Shown here: piece after piece, positions 40,765 to 49,060 of the stretch | Numbering within the stretch: the first letter of the stretch is position 1 | Layout of the letters: each line of letters opens with the position of its first letter | DNA from: Streptomyces sp. HNM0575 | Lineage (GTDB): Bacteria > Actinomycetota > Actinomycetes > Streptomycetales > Streptomycetaceae | DNA length: 64,000 nucleotides | Assembly (NCBI RefSeq): GCF_012726265.1 | Contig: NZ_JAASAG010000006.1 | Coordinates: forward strand, 248,001-312,000 | Direction of reading: 5' to 3' | The notes under the pieces: generated by a model | What the model was told of the DNA's origin: nothing | Database searches by the model: none | Seen by the model: only the letters and a program-made list of their open reading frames with translations | Position numbers and translations under genes: made by a program

Positions 40765-42300
40765 TTGTCAGCTTCAGAGCAGCGGGAAGAGCCGGAGGGG
40801 CCGGAGGGGCCGGAGCACGCCGAACGGTCCGTGGAGGCCGCGGCCGCCGCCGTCGCCGACCGGGAGTGGCGGCTCGTGGTGGGCGGGCGCCCACGGGCCG
40901 CGAGCGGCGGACGCACCTATGACGTCGAGTGCCCGGCCACCGAGACGGTGATCGCCGCCGCGCCCGACGCCACGGAGGACGACGCCGACGCCGTCGTACG
41001 CGCCGCGGAGGAGGCCGGCCCCGGCTGGCGCGCCCTCGACGTGCGCGAGCGCGGACGGAGACTGCGTGCGTTCGCGGAGGCGGTGCGCGCACACGCGGAC
41101 GAGCTGGCACTGCTCGACGCGCTCGACTCCGGCAACCCCGTAACCGCGATGCGCACCGATGTGTCCTGGGGCGCCGAACTCCTGGATCTCTTCGCCGACT
41201 TCGCCTCGCACCTCGGCGGCGACACGATCCCCGCCACGCCGGAGAACCTGCACTTCACCAGGCGGCGTCCCTTCGGCGTCGTCGCCCGGATCGTGCCGTT
41301 CAACCATCCGGCCATGTTCGCCGCGGGCAAGGTGGCGGCGCCGCTGATGGCGGGCAACACCGTGGTGCTCAAGCCCTCCGAGATCACCCCGCTGTCCGCG
41401 CTGCGGCTGGCCGAGATCGCCGGAGAGGTACTGCCGCCGGGCGTCGTCTCCGTGGTCACCGGGGGCGGACCGGCCGCGTCCAGGGCGCTCGTGCGCCATC
41501 CGCTGGTGCGGCGCATCGGATTCATCGGCAGCGAACCCGTCGGCAGGATGATCCAGCGCGACGCCGCCGACTCCGGTGTGAAGGAGGTGAGCCTCGAACT
41601 CGGCGGGAAGAACGCGCTGATCGTCCTCCCCGACGCCGATCTGGAGGCGGCCGCCGCCGGCATCGTCGGCGGAATGAACTTCGCCTGGTCCGGTGGCCAG
41701 TCCTGCGGGTCCACGTCCCGCGTGCTGCTGCACGCCTCCGTCGCGGACGAGGTGCTGGGGATGGTGCGCGATCGGATCGCGGCCATCAGGATCGGCTCGC
41801 CCGTCGCCGCCGCCACGCAGATGGGACCGCTGGCCTCCAGGGCGCAGTACGAGAAGTCCCGCCGCTACACGGCGATCGCACTCGAGGAAGGCGCCACGCT
41901 CTTCCTCGGCGGAGACCGGCCGCGCGGCCCGGAGTTCGAGCGCGGGCACTATCTCCAACCGACGGTCTTCACGGGTGTGCGGCCCGGGATGCGCATCGCG
42001 CAGGAGGAGGTGTTCGGCCCGGTGATGTCCGTACTGACCTACACCGACACCGACGAAGCCGTGGAGATCGCCAACGGCGTCGACTACGGGCTGACCGCGA
42101 GCATCTGGACCCGCGACGTCTCCGCCGCGCTGTCCCTCGCCGAGCGCGTAGAGGCCGGCTACGTGTGGATCAACGGCTCCTCGCGGCACTTCTGGGGCGT
42201 CCCCTTCGGCGGTACGAAGGCCTCCGGCGTCGGCCGCGAGGAGAGCGTCGAGGAACTGCTCTCCTACACCGAGCTGAAGGCGGTGAACGTCTTTGTCTGA
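40765..42300 (+). CDS. Aldehyde dehydrogenase (NAD(P)-dependent)
   Basis: A 511-residue enzyme. TTG 40765 is chosen because GGAGGAGG (40752-40759) sits 5 nt upstream; GTG 40750 is possible but would contain that site. Catalytic Glu278 (LELGGKNA) and nucleophile Cys314 (GGQSCGSTSR) are present, with the cofactor loop IGSEPVGR and the ending EEVFGPVMSVLTY, PFGGTKASGVGRE. It oxidises an aldehyde to the acid. It is divergent from the dioxygenase operon, shares the IclR boxes and overlaps the next ThDP-enzyme gene. It may take the aldehyde formed by a decarboxylase in this region. Confidence 0.92.
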   Translation: MSASEQREEPEGPEGPEHAERSVEAAAAAVADREWRLVVGGRPRAASGGRTYDVECPATETVIAAAPDATEDDADAVVRAAEEAGPGWRALDVRERGRRLRAFAEAVRAHADELALLDALDSGNPVTAMRTDVSWGAELLDLFADFASHLGGDTIPATPENLHFTRRRPFGVVARIVPFNHPAMFAAGKVAAPLMAGNTVVLKPSEITPLSALRLAEIAGEVLPPGVVSVVTGGGPAASRALVRHPLVRRIGFIGSEPVGRMIQRDAADSGVKEVSLELGGKNALIVLPDADLEAAAAGIVGGMNFAWSGGQSCGSTSRVLLHASVADEVLGMVRDRIAAIRIGSPVAAATQMGPLASRAQYEKSRRYTAIALEEGATLFLGGDRPRGPEFERGHYLQPTVFTGVRPGMRIAQEEVFGPVMSVLTYTDTDEAVEIANGVDYGLTASIWTRDVSAALSLAERVEAGYVWINGSSRHFWGVPFGGTKASGVGREESVEELLSYTELKAVNVFV

Positions 42301-44146
42301 AGCGGGACTTGAGACGGAGGGCACCGGGCCGCGCCGTGGCGCGGACGTCGTCGTGGAGTGCCTCGCCGCGGAGGGGATCGGCCATGTCTTCGGGCTGCCC
42401 GGCACGACGGTGATGGACCTGATCGACGCGCTGGCCCGGCAGGACGCCGTGCGTTATCTCTCCACGCGGCACGAGCAGGTCGCCGGATTCATGGCGGACG
42501 GGTACTCGCGCGCCTCGCGGATCCCCGGCACTCCGGGTGCCCCGGGCACGGGTGCCGGCGGCGACGGGGGCGGGGGCGGCCTGGGCGTCTGCCTCGCCTC
42601 CCGCGGTCCGGGAGCGGCCAATCTCTCCATCGCCGTGCAGAACGCGCACGACGAGTCGGTGCCGGTGCTCGTACTCATCGGGCAGGTCCCCGGATCGGTG
42701 CGCGAGCGCCGTTCGTTCGAGGAGATGGACGTCGTCTCCGCCTTCCGCCCGTTCTGCAAGTGGGCCGTGGAGATCCACGACGGCGAGCGGATACCGGAGC
42801 TGCTCCAGCGGGCCGTACGCACGGCGTTGGGCGGCAGGCCGGGCCCGGTCGTGGTCTCGCTGCCGCTCGACGTTCTCCAGGCCCAGGTGTCGGCGCGGCC
42901 GGGCCCGCGAGTGCGCATCCGTCCGCCCGCACCCGACCCGGACGGCGTCGAGGAGGCGGCCCGGCTGCTGGCCGGGGCCGAACGCCCGGTGATCGTCGTC
43001 GGGGGCGGGGCGACGGGCGCCCCCGAGGCCCATCTCGCGCTCGCCGACGCCGCCGGGGCACCGCTGGTCACCACATGGCTGCGGAAGAACGCGGTGCCCA
43101 ACTCCAGTCCGGCGTTCCTCGGGGCGCTCGGCTACGGCGCCCACGACGTGACGGACCGGCTCGTGCGCGAGGCGGACGTGGTGGTGGCTCTGGGCTGCCG
43201 CTTCTCCGAGTTCACCACCAAGCGGTGGACCCTGGTGCCGAGCGGGGCGGCGCTCGTGCACGCCGACATCGACCCGGAAGAGCTCGGCCGCGTCCATCCG
43301 CCGCGCGTGGGTCTCGTCTCCGACGCGGCCGCGGCGTCCCGTGCGCTCGCCGCCGCCGTCGGCGTGCTCGCCCAAGCATCCGGCGCCGCGGGCGACTTGG
43401 CGGCCCGGCGGGCGCAGCGCCGTGCGGACCTGCGCGAGGAGTTCGAGAAGGCGGCGGAACCGGCCGGGCTGCTCGGCGGGAGCGGCGGCCCGGCCGCCGA
43501 CGGGGACGGCGGGCCCGTGGGCACCCGCGGCGAAGGTGAAGGCAAGGGCGAAGGCGATGGCGCCGCAGACGGCGGCACCGTGACGTCCCTCGCCCTGACC
43601 CGCGCCGTGCGGGGGCTCGCGGAACGCGAGGGCGTGGTCCTCGTCCAGGACGTGCACACCTTCGGGCCCTGGGTGCAGCGCCATGTGTCCTTCGACCGTC
43701 CGCACAGCTACTACGGCTCGGCGGGCGGCGCGATGGCATGGGGCTTCCCGGCGGCGATGGGCATGGCGACGGCGCGTCCCGGCGTACGGGTCGTGGCGCT
43801 GAGCGGCGACGGCAGCTTCTGGATGGTCGCCCAGGACTTCGAGACGTGCGTACGCGAGGACATCCCCGTGGTGAACGTCGTCGTCAACAACTTCTCCTAC
43901 GGCAACACCCGCGACCGGCAGCGGTTCGCACACGGCGGCCGCTACTCCGGCGTCTTCCTCGGCAATCCCGACTTCGCCGCGTACGCACGGCTGCTGGGCG
44001 GCCACGGCGTGCGCGTCACCTCCGACGACGAGGTGCTGCCCGCGATCGAGGAGGCGCTGGCGCAGCCGGGGCCCGCGATCGTCGACATCGTGCAGAGCGA
44101 GACGGAGGGCCTGCCCGAAGGGCTGGAACCGCCCAAGGCCCGCTGA
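42293..44146 (+). CDS. Thiamine-diphosphate-dependent enzyme, acetolactate-synthase-like
   Basis: A 617-residue ThDP enzyme starting at TTG 42293, 8 nt inside the dehydrogenase gene. Catalytic Glu61 (STRHEQVAGFMADGYSR), SRGPGAANLSIAVQNAHDESVPVLVLIGQV, and the ThDP/Mg motif GDGSFWM near residue 505 with the closing Asn-Asn are present. Two low-complexity loops are inserted: a Gly-rich one near residue 85 and a Gly/Glu/Lys one near residue 410, both at domain edges. The sequence is nearest to acetolactate-synthase-like and 2-oxoacid decarboxylase enzymes. Its link with an aldehyde dehydrogenase suggests that it makes an aldehyde or acyl product, which is inference. Confidence 0.85.
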   Translation: MSEAGLETEGTGPRRGADVVVECLAAEGIGHVFGLPGTTVMDLIDALARQDAVRYLSTRHEQVAGFMADGYSRASRIPGTPGAPGTGAGGDGGGGGLGVCLASRGPGAANLSIAVQNAHDESVPVLVLIGQVPGSVRERRSFEEMDVVSAFRPFCKWAVEIHDGERIPELLQRAVRTALGGRPGPVVVSLPLDVLQAQVSARPGPRVRIRPPAPDPDGVEEAARLLAGAERPVIVVGGGATGAPEAHLALADAAGAPLVTTWLRKNAVPNSSPAFLGALGYGAHDVTDRLVREADVVVALGCRFSEFTTKRWTLVPSGAALVHADIDPEELGRVHPPRVGLVSDAAAASRALAAAVGVLAQASGAAGDLAARRAQRRADLREEFEKAAEPAGLLGGSGGPAADGDGGPVGTRGEGEGKGEGDGAADGGTVTSLALTRAVRGLAEREGVVLVQDVHTFGPWVQRHVSFDRPHSYYGSAGGAMAWGFPAAMGMATARPGVRVVALSGDGSFWMVAQDFETCVREDIPVVNVVVNNFSYGNTRDRQRFAHGGRYSGVFLGNPDFAAYARLLGGHGVRVTSDDEVLPAIEEALAQPGPAIVDIVQSETEGLPEGLEPPKAR

Positions 44147-44175
44147 ACAGGCGTCACTTCCGGACTCGACAGAAC

Positions 44176-44197
44176 GACTTGAGCGAGTGCTCAAGTC
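44176..44197. promoter_or_regulatory. TetR-type operator 1
   Basis: GACTTGAGC-N4-GCTCAAGTC, a perfect 9-bp inverted repeat around a 4-nt centre, 68 nt before the ATG at 44265. A possible -10 box (TACGGT) lies between this site and operator 2. Confidence 0.85.
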
Positions 44198-44220
44198 GCG
44201 TGTACGGTCCTGTCCCACTG

Positions 44221-44242
44221 GATTTGAGCGGTCGCTCAAATC
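44221..44242. promoter_or_regulatory. TetR-type operator 2
   Basis: GATTTGAGC-N4-GCTCAAATC, a perfect 9-bp inverted repeat 45 bp (about four helical turns) from operator 1. Both sites share the TTGAGC-N4-GCTCAA core. Confidence 0.85.
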
Positions 44243-44264
44243 CGCCCGGGAAGGGGGACCTCTC

Positions 44265-45302
44265 ATGGGGCGGCTGTACATCGAGACACACATCCGCGCC
44301 CGCGTCGGCACCGTCTGGGACCGCAGCCAGCAGCCGGACCAACACCGGCGCTGGGACCTGCGGTTCAGCGAGATCGACTATCTGCCGCGCGGGGACGGCG
44401 AGCCACAGCGCTTCCGGTACGCCACCCGCGTACTGCCGCTGGTGACGGTCCACGGCACCGGCGTCTCCGCCGGCGAGCGGCAACGCCCCGACGGCAGCGG
44501 CGTCTCGGCCCTGCGCTTCGCCTCCGCGCATCCCCTGTCGCTCATCGCCGAGGGCAGCGGTCACTGGCGCTACGTCCCGGACGGCGACGGGCTGCGCTTC
44601 CTCACCGGGTACGACTACCGGCCGCGCTGGGGCCTGTTCGGCCGGGCCGCCGACCGGCTGGTCTTCCGGCCGCTCATGGGCTGGGCGACGGCCTGGTCCT
44701 TCGACCGGCTGCGGCTGTGGTGCGAGCGGGACATCGCCCCCGAGCGGGCGCTGCGGCGCGCGGTCGCCGAGTCGTGCGTGCGGGCGAGTGCGGCGCTGGC
44801 CGCCGTGCTCGCCGCGGCACTCGTGGCCGCGGAGGGTCCCTCCCGCTTCGCCGGTGCGCCGGCGTTCGTGCATCCGGCCGCCGTGGGGCTCGCGTTCGTG
44901 ACGGCGCTCGCCGTCGCGGTCGCCGCGGTGCTCGTGCCGCCGCGGGCCAACACGCCCGCCGCGCGCCGCTGTCTGCGACGGCCGCCCGAGCGTGCGTACG
45001 GCGGCGCGGCCGGTGCGTACGGCGGCGCGGCCGGTGCGCACGGCCCGGACCCCGCCGACCATGGGGGCGGCGCCCCGAACGACCGGCAGGGCCGGACGGA
45101 GCGGGATGACCGGCACGGCCGGGACTCTGCGGACCGCCGGGGCGGCGGCTGTGAGCGCTCGGACTCCGCCGACCATGGGGGCGGCGCCCCGAACGACCGG
45201 CAGGGCCGGACCGAGCGGGACGACCGGCACGCCCAGGACGACCGGACCGAGCGGGACGACCTGGACGTTCCCGCCCTACTCAGCACCCTGGAGCAGCCAT
45301 GA
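44265..45302 (+). CDS. SRPBCC/polyketide-cyclase-like membrane-associated protein
   Basis: A 345-residue protein (AAGGGGGA before the ATG). Residues 1-165 look like the SRPBCC lipid-binding fold: MGRLYIETHIRARVGTVWDRSQQPDQHRRWDLRFSEIDY, then FLTGYDYRPRWGLFGR. Two hydrophobic helices follow (about 175-225). The C-terminal 120 residues are a repetitive, charged tail that includes a 38-residue duplication coded by a 70-bp direct repeat. It heads a TetR-regulated three-gene operon with a DUF4166 gene. The function is unknown; the lipid-binding fold and fatty-acid-like operator type hint at lipid or envelope chemistry. Confidence 0.8.
   Translation: MGRLYIETHIRARVGTVWDRSQQPDQHRRWDLRFSEIDYLPRGDGEPQRFRYATRVLPLVTVHGTGVSAGERQRPDGSGVSALRFASAHPLSLIAEGSGHWRYVPDGDGLRFLTGYDYRPRWGLFGRAADRLVFRPLMGWATAWSFDRLRLWCERDIAPERALRRAVAESCVRASAALAAVLAAALVAAEGPSRFAGAPAFVHPAAVGLAFVTALAVAVAAVLVPPRANTPAARRCLRRPPERAYGGAAGAYGGAAGAHGPDPADHGGGAPNDRQGRTERDDRHGRDSADRRGGGCERSDSADHGGGAPNDRQGRTERDDRHAQDDRTERDDLDVPALLSTLEQP
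45048..45231. repeat. 70-bp direct repeat inside the SRPBCC gene
   Basis: Copies at 45048-45117 and 45162-45231 differ at a few bases and are offset by 114 bp (38 codons), so frame is kept. Just upstream a 21-bp unit (TGCGTACGGCGGCGCGGCCGG type) is also duplicated, near 44994-45037. Confidence 0.85.
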
Positions 45303-46048
45303 CAGCCACGGCCTCGATCTTCCAGCAGGCGCTCGGCCCCGACTTCGGCCGGCTCCATCCGCAGATCCGCCGCCGCTTCTCGGTCGGTCTCGCGAGCGGC
45401 GAGGCGTGCACCGGCAGCGGCACGATGAGCCGTATCTGGCACGGCCGCGGCTTCGTACGGCCGTTCCTCGCGCTCGGCGGCAGCCGCCACATCCTCGTGC
45501 CGCAGGCCGGCCGCGACATCCCCTTCACCATCGAGAACTTCCCGTACACCGACACGTACGGGCGGGAGACGGTCACCTTCGTGCGGACCTTCGCCTTTCC
45601 CCGGCGTACGCGATCCGGCCGTACGCGATCCCGGCGTACGCGATCCCGCCCTGCGAGTCCCCGCCGTACGCGCCGTTTCGACGCCACCATGGTCTTCAGC
45701 CGCGAGCGCGGCTGCATCGTCGACTACCTCGGCACGCACCAACACCTCGCCACCGACCTGCACTTGACGGCCGACGACGACGGCGCCCTCGTCATCCGCT
45801 CCGGCGAGCACCGCTTCCGGGAGGGTCCGGTCGACGTCAGGGTGCCGGAGCTGATCGGAGGAGACGCGGAGGTGCGCGAGTCCTACGACGACGCCGCGGG
45901 CCTCTTCCGCATCCAAGTCACCGTGCGGAACCGGAGGTTCGGTCCGCTCTTCGGCTACGAGGGCACCTTCTCGGCGGAGTTCTCCCCCGTGCGGGGGCGC
46001 GACGTGCCCACGGACCTGCGGCCGGTGCGCGAGGAGTCCAGGGCGTGA
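45299..46048 (+). CDS. DUF4166-domain protein
   Basis: A 249-residue protein from ATG 45299, overlapping the previous stop. The DUF4166 pattern is clear: IFQQALGPDFGRLHPQIRRRFS, then GEACTGSGTMSRIW, FVRPFLALGGSRHILVP and ENFPYTDTYGRETVTFVRTF. An Arg/Ser/Thr insertion of about 25 residues (RRTRSGRTRSRRTRS type) coded by repeats of CGTACGCGATCC interrupts the domain near residue 100-125. The function of the family is not established. It is coupled with the TetR gene that follows. Confidence 0.88.
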   Translation: MTATASIFQQALGPDFGRLHPQIRRRFSVGLASGEACTGSGTMSRIWHGRGFVRPFLALGGSRHILVPQAGRDIPFTIENFPYTDTYGRETVTFVRTFAFPRRTRSGRTRSRRTRSRPASPRRTRRFDATMVFSRERGCIVDYLGTHQHLATDLHLTADDDGALVIRSGEHRFREGPVDVRVPELIGGDAEVRESYDDAAGLFRIQVTVRNRRFGPLFGYEGTFSAEFSPVRGRDVPTDLRPVREESRA

Positions 46049-46737
46049 GCGCCGGCACCGCCACCAGGACGAAGCTGCTGGAGGCCGCCCTGCGCACGGT
46101 CACCGAGCAGGGTTACGCCAAGACCTCGGCGCGTGCCGTCGCGGCCGAGGCCGGGGTCAACCAGGCCCTGGTCTTCTACCACTTCGGCACCGTCGACGAA
46201 CTCCTCTCCGCCGCCTGCCGGTTCGGCGCGGAGCAGTTGCTCGCGCGCTACCGCGAACGGCTCGCCCGCGTCGAGGACCTCCCCCGACTGCTGGAACTGG
46301 GCCGGGAGTTGCACAGCGAGCAACGCGCCGACGGCCAGGTCGCCGTACTCGCCCAGCTCCTCTCCGGCGCGCAGCGGCAACCGCGGCTCGCCCCCGCCAC
46401 CGCCGCCGGACTCGGCCTGTGGATCCGGGAGATCGAGCAGGTGCTGGCGCGGGTGCTCGACGGGTCGCCGGTCGCCGAGTTCGTCGACGGCCCGGGTCTG
46501 GCACGGGCGGTCGCGGCCGGGTTCGTCGGCCTGGAGCTCTACGAGGGCGTCGACGAGGAGGGCGCGGGCCGCGCCCTCGACGCCCTGGAGCAGCTGGCCG
46601 GACTGGCGGGCGTGCTGGAGGAGCTGGGCCCGGTCGCCCAGCGGGCCGTACGGGCCAGGCTGCGCCGGGGCGCGGCCCGCCGGGACGAGCCGGAACGGCG
46701 CGCACGCCGGCCCCGCCCGGGAGGTGGCGGCGGGTAG
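46045..46737 (+). CDS. TetR-family regulator, probable autorepressor of this operon
   Basis: A 230-residue protein from GTG 46045, overlapping the DUF4166 stop as GTGA. The HTH reads TRTKLLEAALRTVTEQGYAKTSARAVAAEAGVNQALVFYHFGTVDELL (residues 7-55). As the last gene of a three-gene operon with two matching palindromes at its head, it most likely represses its own operon. The palindrome type (TTGAGC-N4-GCTCAA) is common for TetR proteins that sense acyl compounds. The C-terminus is Arg-rich. Confidence 0.92.
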   Translation: MSAGTATRTKLLEAALRTVTEQGYAKTSARAVAAEAGVNQALVFYHFGTVDELLSAACRFGAEQLLARYRERLARVEDLPRLLELGRELHSEQRADGQVAVLAQLLSGAQRQPRLAPATAAGLGLWIREIEQVLARVLDGSPVAEFVDGPGLARAVAAGFVGLELYEGVDEEGAGRALDALEQLAGLAGVLEELGPVAQRAVRARLRRGAARRDEPERRARRPRPGGGGG

Positions 46738-46815
46738 GCGGACCGGCGCCGGGTACCCGTCGGCCTCCGGCACCGGTACCGATGCAACCGGCGCACAGCA
46801 GGAGGGAGCCCGGCC

Positions 46816-48912
46816 ATGGCCAGCGCGGACGAAGAGGCGGTCACGACGGTCACGGGACGGGGGGCCCGGGGGACCGTGACGCAGCGTCTCATCCACGACC
46901 ACTTGGTCGAGGGCGAGCCCGTGCCCGGCCGCGAGATCGGTCTGCGCGTCGACCAGACGCTGACTCAGGACGCCACCGGCACGCTGGTGATGCAGGAGCT
47001 GGAGGCGCTGGGCCTGGACCGGGTCCGCACGGAGGTCAGCGTCCAGTACGTCGACCACAACATCCTCCAGGCCGACGAGCGCAACGCCGAGGACCACGCT
47101 TTCCTGCGCTCCGCCGCCCGGCGCTTCGGCCTGTGGTACTCCAAGCCCGGCAACGGCGTCTCGCACCCCACGCACATGCAGCGCTTCGGCATCCCCGGCA
47201 GGACCCTCGCGGGCTCCGACTCCCATACGTGCGCGGCCGGTTCGCTGGGGATGCTCGCCATCGGCGTCGGCGGTCTGGAGGTGGCCCTGGCCATGGCGGG
47301 ACGGCCGCTGTACGTGCGGACTCCGCAGATCTGGGGCGTACGCCTGACGGGCGAGCTGCCGCCGTGGGTCAGCGCGAAGGACGTCATCCTGGAGCTGCTG
47401 CGCCGACACGGCGTCAAGGGCGCCGTGGACCGCGTACTCGAATACCACGGGCCGGGCCTCGCCTCGCTGACGGCGATGGACCGTCATGTGATCGCCAACA
47501 TGGGGGCGGAGCTGGGGGCCACCACGAGCGTCTTCCCGTCCGACGAGGCCGTGCGCGCGTTCCTTCGCTCGGAGGGACGGGAGGAGGACTTCGTGCCGCT
47601 CGCCGCCGAGCCCGGCGCCGTCTACGACCTGGACGAGGAGATCGACCTCTCCTCCCTCGAACCGCTCATCGCGCGGCCGTCGTCCCCCGGGAACGTCGTG
47701 CCCGTACGGGAGGTCGCCGGGCGCCCCGTGGACCAGTGCGTCATCGGCTCGTCGGCCAACCCCGGGCTGCGGGACTTCGCGGTGGCCGCCGCGATGGTCG
47801 CGGGACGGCGCACGGCCGACGGCGTCAGCCTCGACGTCAACCCGACGTCACGCGAGATCCTCCAGGACCTCACCCGCACGGGAGGCACCTTCGACCTTGT
47901 CGCCGCCGGGGCCCGGCTCCACCAGAGCGGCTGCCTGGGCTGCATCGGCATGGGGCAGGCGCCCGCGGTGGGACGCAACTCGCTGCGCACGTTCCCCCGC
48001 AACTTCCCCGGGCGTTCCGGCACGGAGGAGGACTCCGTGTGGCTCTGCTCCCCGGAGACCGCCGTCGCCTCCGCGCTCGCGGGCGTCATCACCGATCCCC
48101 GCGACTGGGCGGCCGACGCCGGCGCCGGGTTCCCGGCGCTGGAGCTTCCGGAGCTCGCGAGCGTCAACAGGGCGATGCTGGAGGCGCCGCTGCCCGCCGA
48201 GGAGGCGGCCGAAGTGAAGCTGGAGCGCGGGCCCAACGTCTCGGAGCTGCCCGTACTCGATCCGCTGCCGGACACGCTGGAGGGACCGGTGCTGCTGAAG
48301 GCCGGCGACGACGTGTCCACGGACGAGATCTCACCGGCGGGCGCCCGCGCCCTTCCGTACCGTTCGAACATCCCGAAGCTCGCCGAGTTCACCTTCACCC
48401 GCATCGACCCGGACTATCCGCGGCGCGCGGCGGAGGCGGCACGCGCGGACACGGGCAACGGGCACTTCGTCGTGGGCGGCGACAACTACGGGCAGGGCTC
48501 CTCGCGTGAGCACGCGGCGATCACGCCGCGCCATCTGGGGCTGCGGGCCGTCGTCGCCAGGTCGTTCGCCCGCATCCACTGGCAGAACCTCGTCAACTTC
48601 GGTGTCCTGCCTGTGGAGTTCGAGGACGGCGGCGACGCGGAGCGCATCCGCACGGGCGACGTGCTGCGGCTCGACGGACTGCACACGGCCCTCGGCACGG
48701 ACGGGGACGAGGGCGCGGGCGGGGGCAACGGCGGGGGCAACGGCGGGGGCGCGGGCGCACGTATGCCCGGCGCGGGCCTGCGGTTGCGGAACGTCACACG
48801 CGACGAGGAGTACGCCGTGCGCCACCGGCTCTCCGCCCGGCAGCGGGCGATGGTGCTGGCGGGCGGGATCATCCCATCCCTGGCGACGGCGGGCGCGGGC
48901 ACGGGCCGGTAG
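46816..48912 (+). CDS. Aconitate hydratase-family protein
   Basis: A 698-residue aconitase-fold protein. The three [4Fe-4S] ligands are Cys308 (QCVIGSSANPG), Cys373 and Cys376 (GCLGCIGMGQ). The swivel domain has DDVSTDEISPAG and GGDNYGQGSSREHAA. It is smaller than the usual 900-residue AcnA and resembles the shorter mitochondrial-type form. A Gly/Asn repeat (GGGNGGGNGGG) is inserted near residue 640. GGAGGGAG precedes the ATG. It could isomerise citrate or a related tricarboxylate. It follows the TetR gene by 78 nt and may be read from the same promoter; a second housekeeping aconitase elsewhere is likely. Confidence 0.87.
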   Translation: MASADEEAVTTVTGRGARGTVTQRLIHDHLVEGEPVPGREIGLRVDQTLTQDATGTLVMQELEALGLDRVRTEVSVQYVDHNILQADERNAEDHAFLRSAARRFGLWYSKPGNGVSHPTHMQRFGIPGRTLAGSDSHTCAAGSLGMLAIGVGGLEVALAMAGRPLYVRTPQIWGVRLTGELPPWVSAKDVILELLRRHGVKGAVDRVLEYHGPGLASLTAMDRHVIANMGAELGATTSVFPSDEAVRAFLRSEGREEDFVPLAAEPGAVYDLDEEIDLSSLEPLIARPSSPGNVVPVREVAGRPVDQCVIGSSANPGLRDFAVAAAMVAGRRTADGVSLDVNPTSREILQDLTRTGGTFDLVAAGARLHQSGCLGCIGMGQAPAVGRNSLRTFPRNFPGRSGTEEDSVWLCSPETAVASALAGVITDPRDWAADAGAGFPALELPELASVNRAMLEAPLPAEEAAEVKLERGPNVSELPVLDPLPDTLEGPVLLKAGDDVSTDEISPAGARALPYRSNIPKLAEFTFTRIDPDYPRRAAEAARADTGNGHFVVGGDNYGQGSSREHAAITPRHLGLRAVVARSFARIHWQNLVNFGVLPVEFEDGGDAERIRTGDVLRLDGLHTALGTDGDEGAGGGNGGGNGGGAGARMPGAGLRLRNVTRDEEYAVRHRLSARQRAMVLAGGIIPSLATAGAGTGR

Positions 48913-49060
48913 CGGGGGCCGGGCGCGCGGTCGGCTCGCGCGCGGTCGGCGGGCCCGCGGTCGGGCGCCCGGACGTTCCGGAGGGCGGACGCTCCGGAGG
49001 GCGGACGCACAAGCCGCCCGGAGCGGCGCTACGGGCAGGAGCCGGCGGGCCGTTGGCGTC

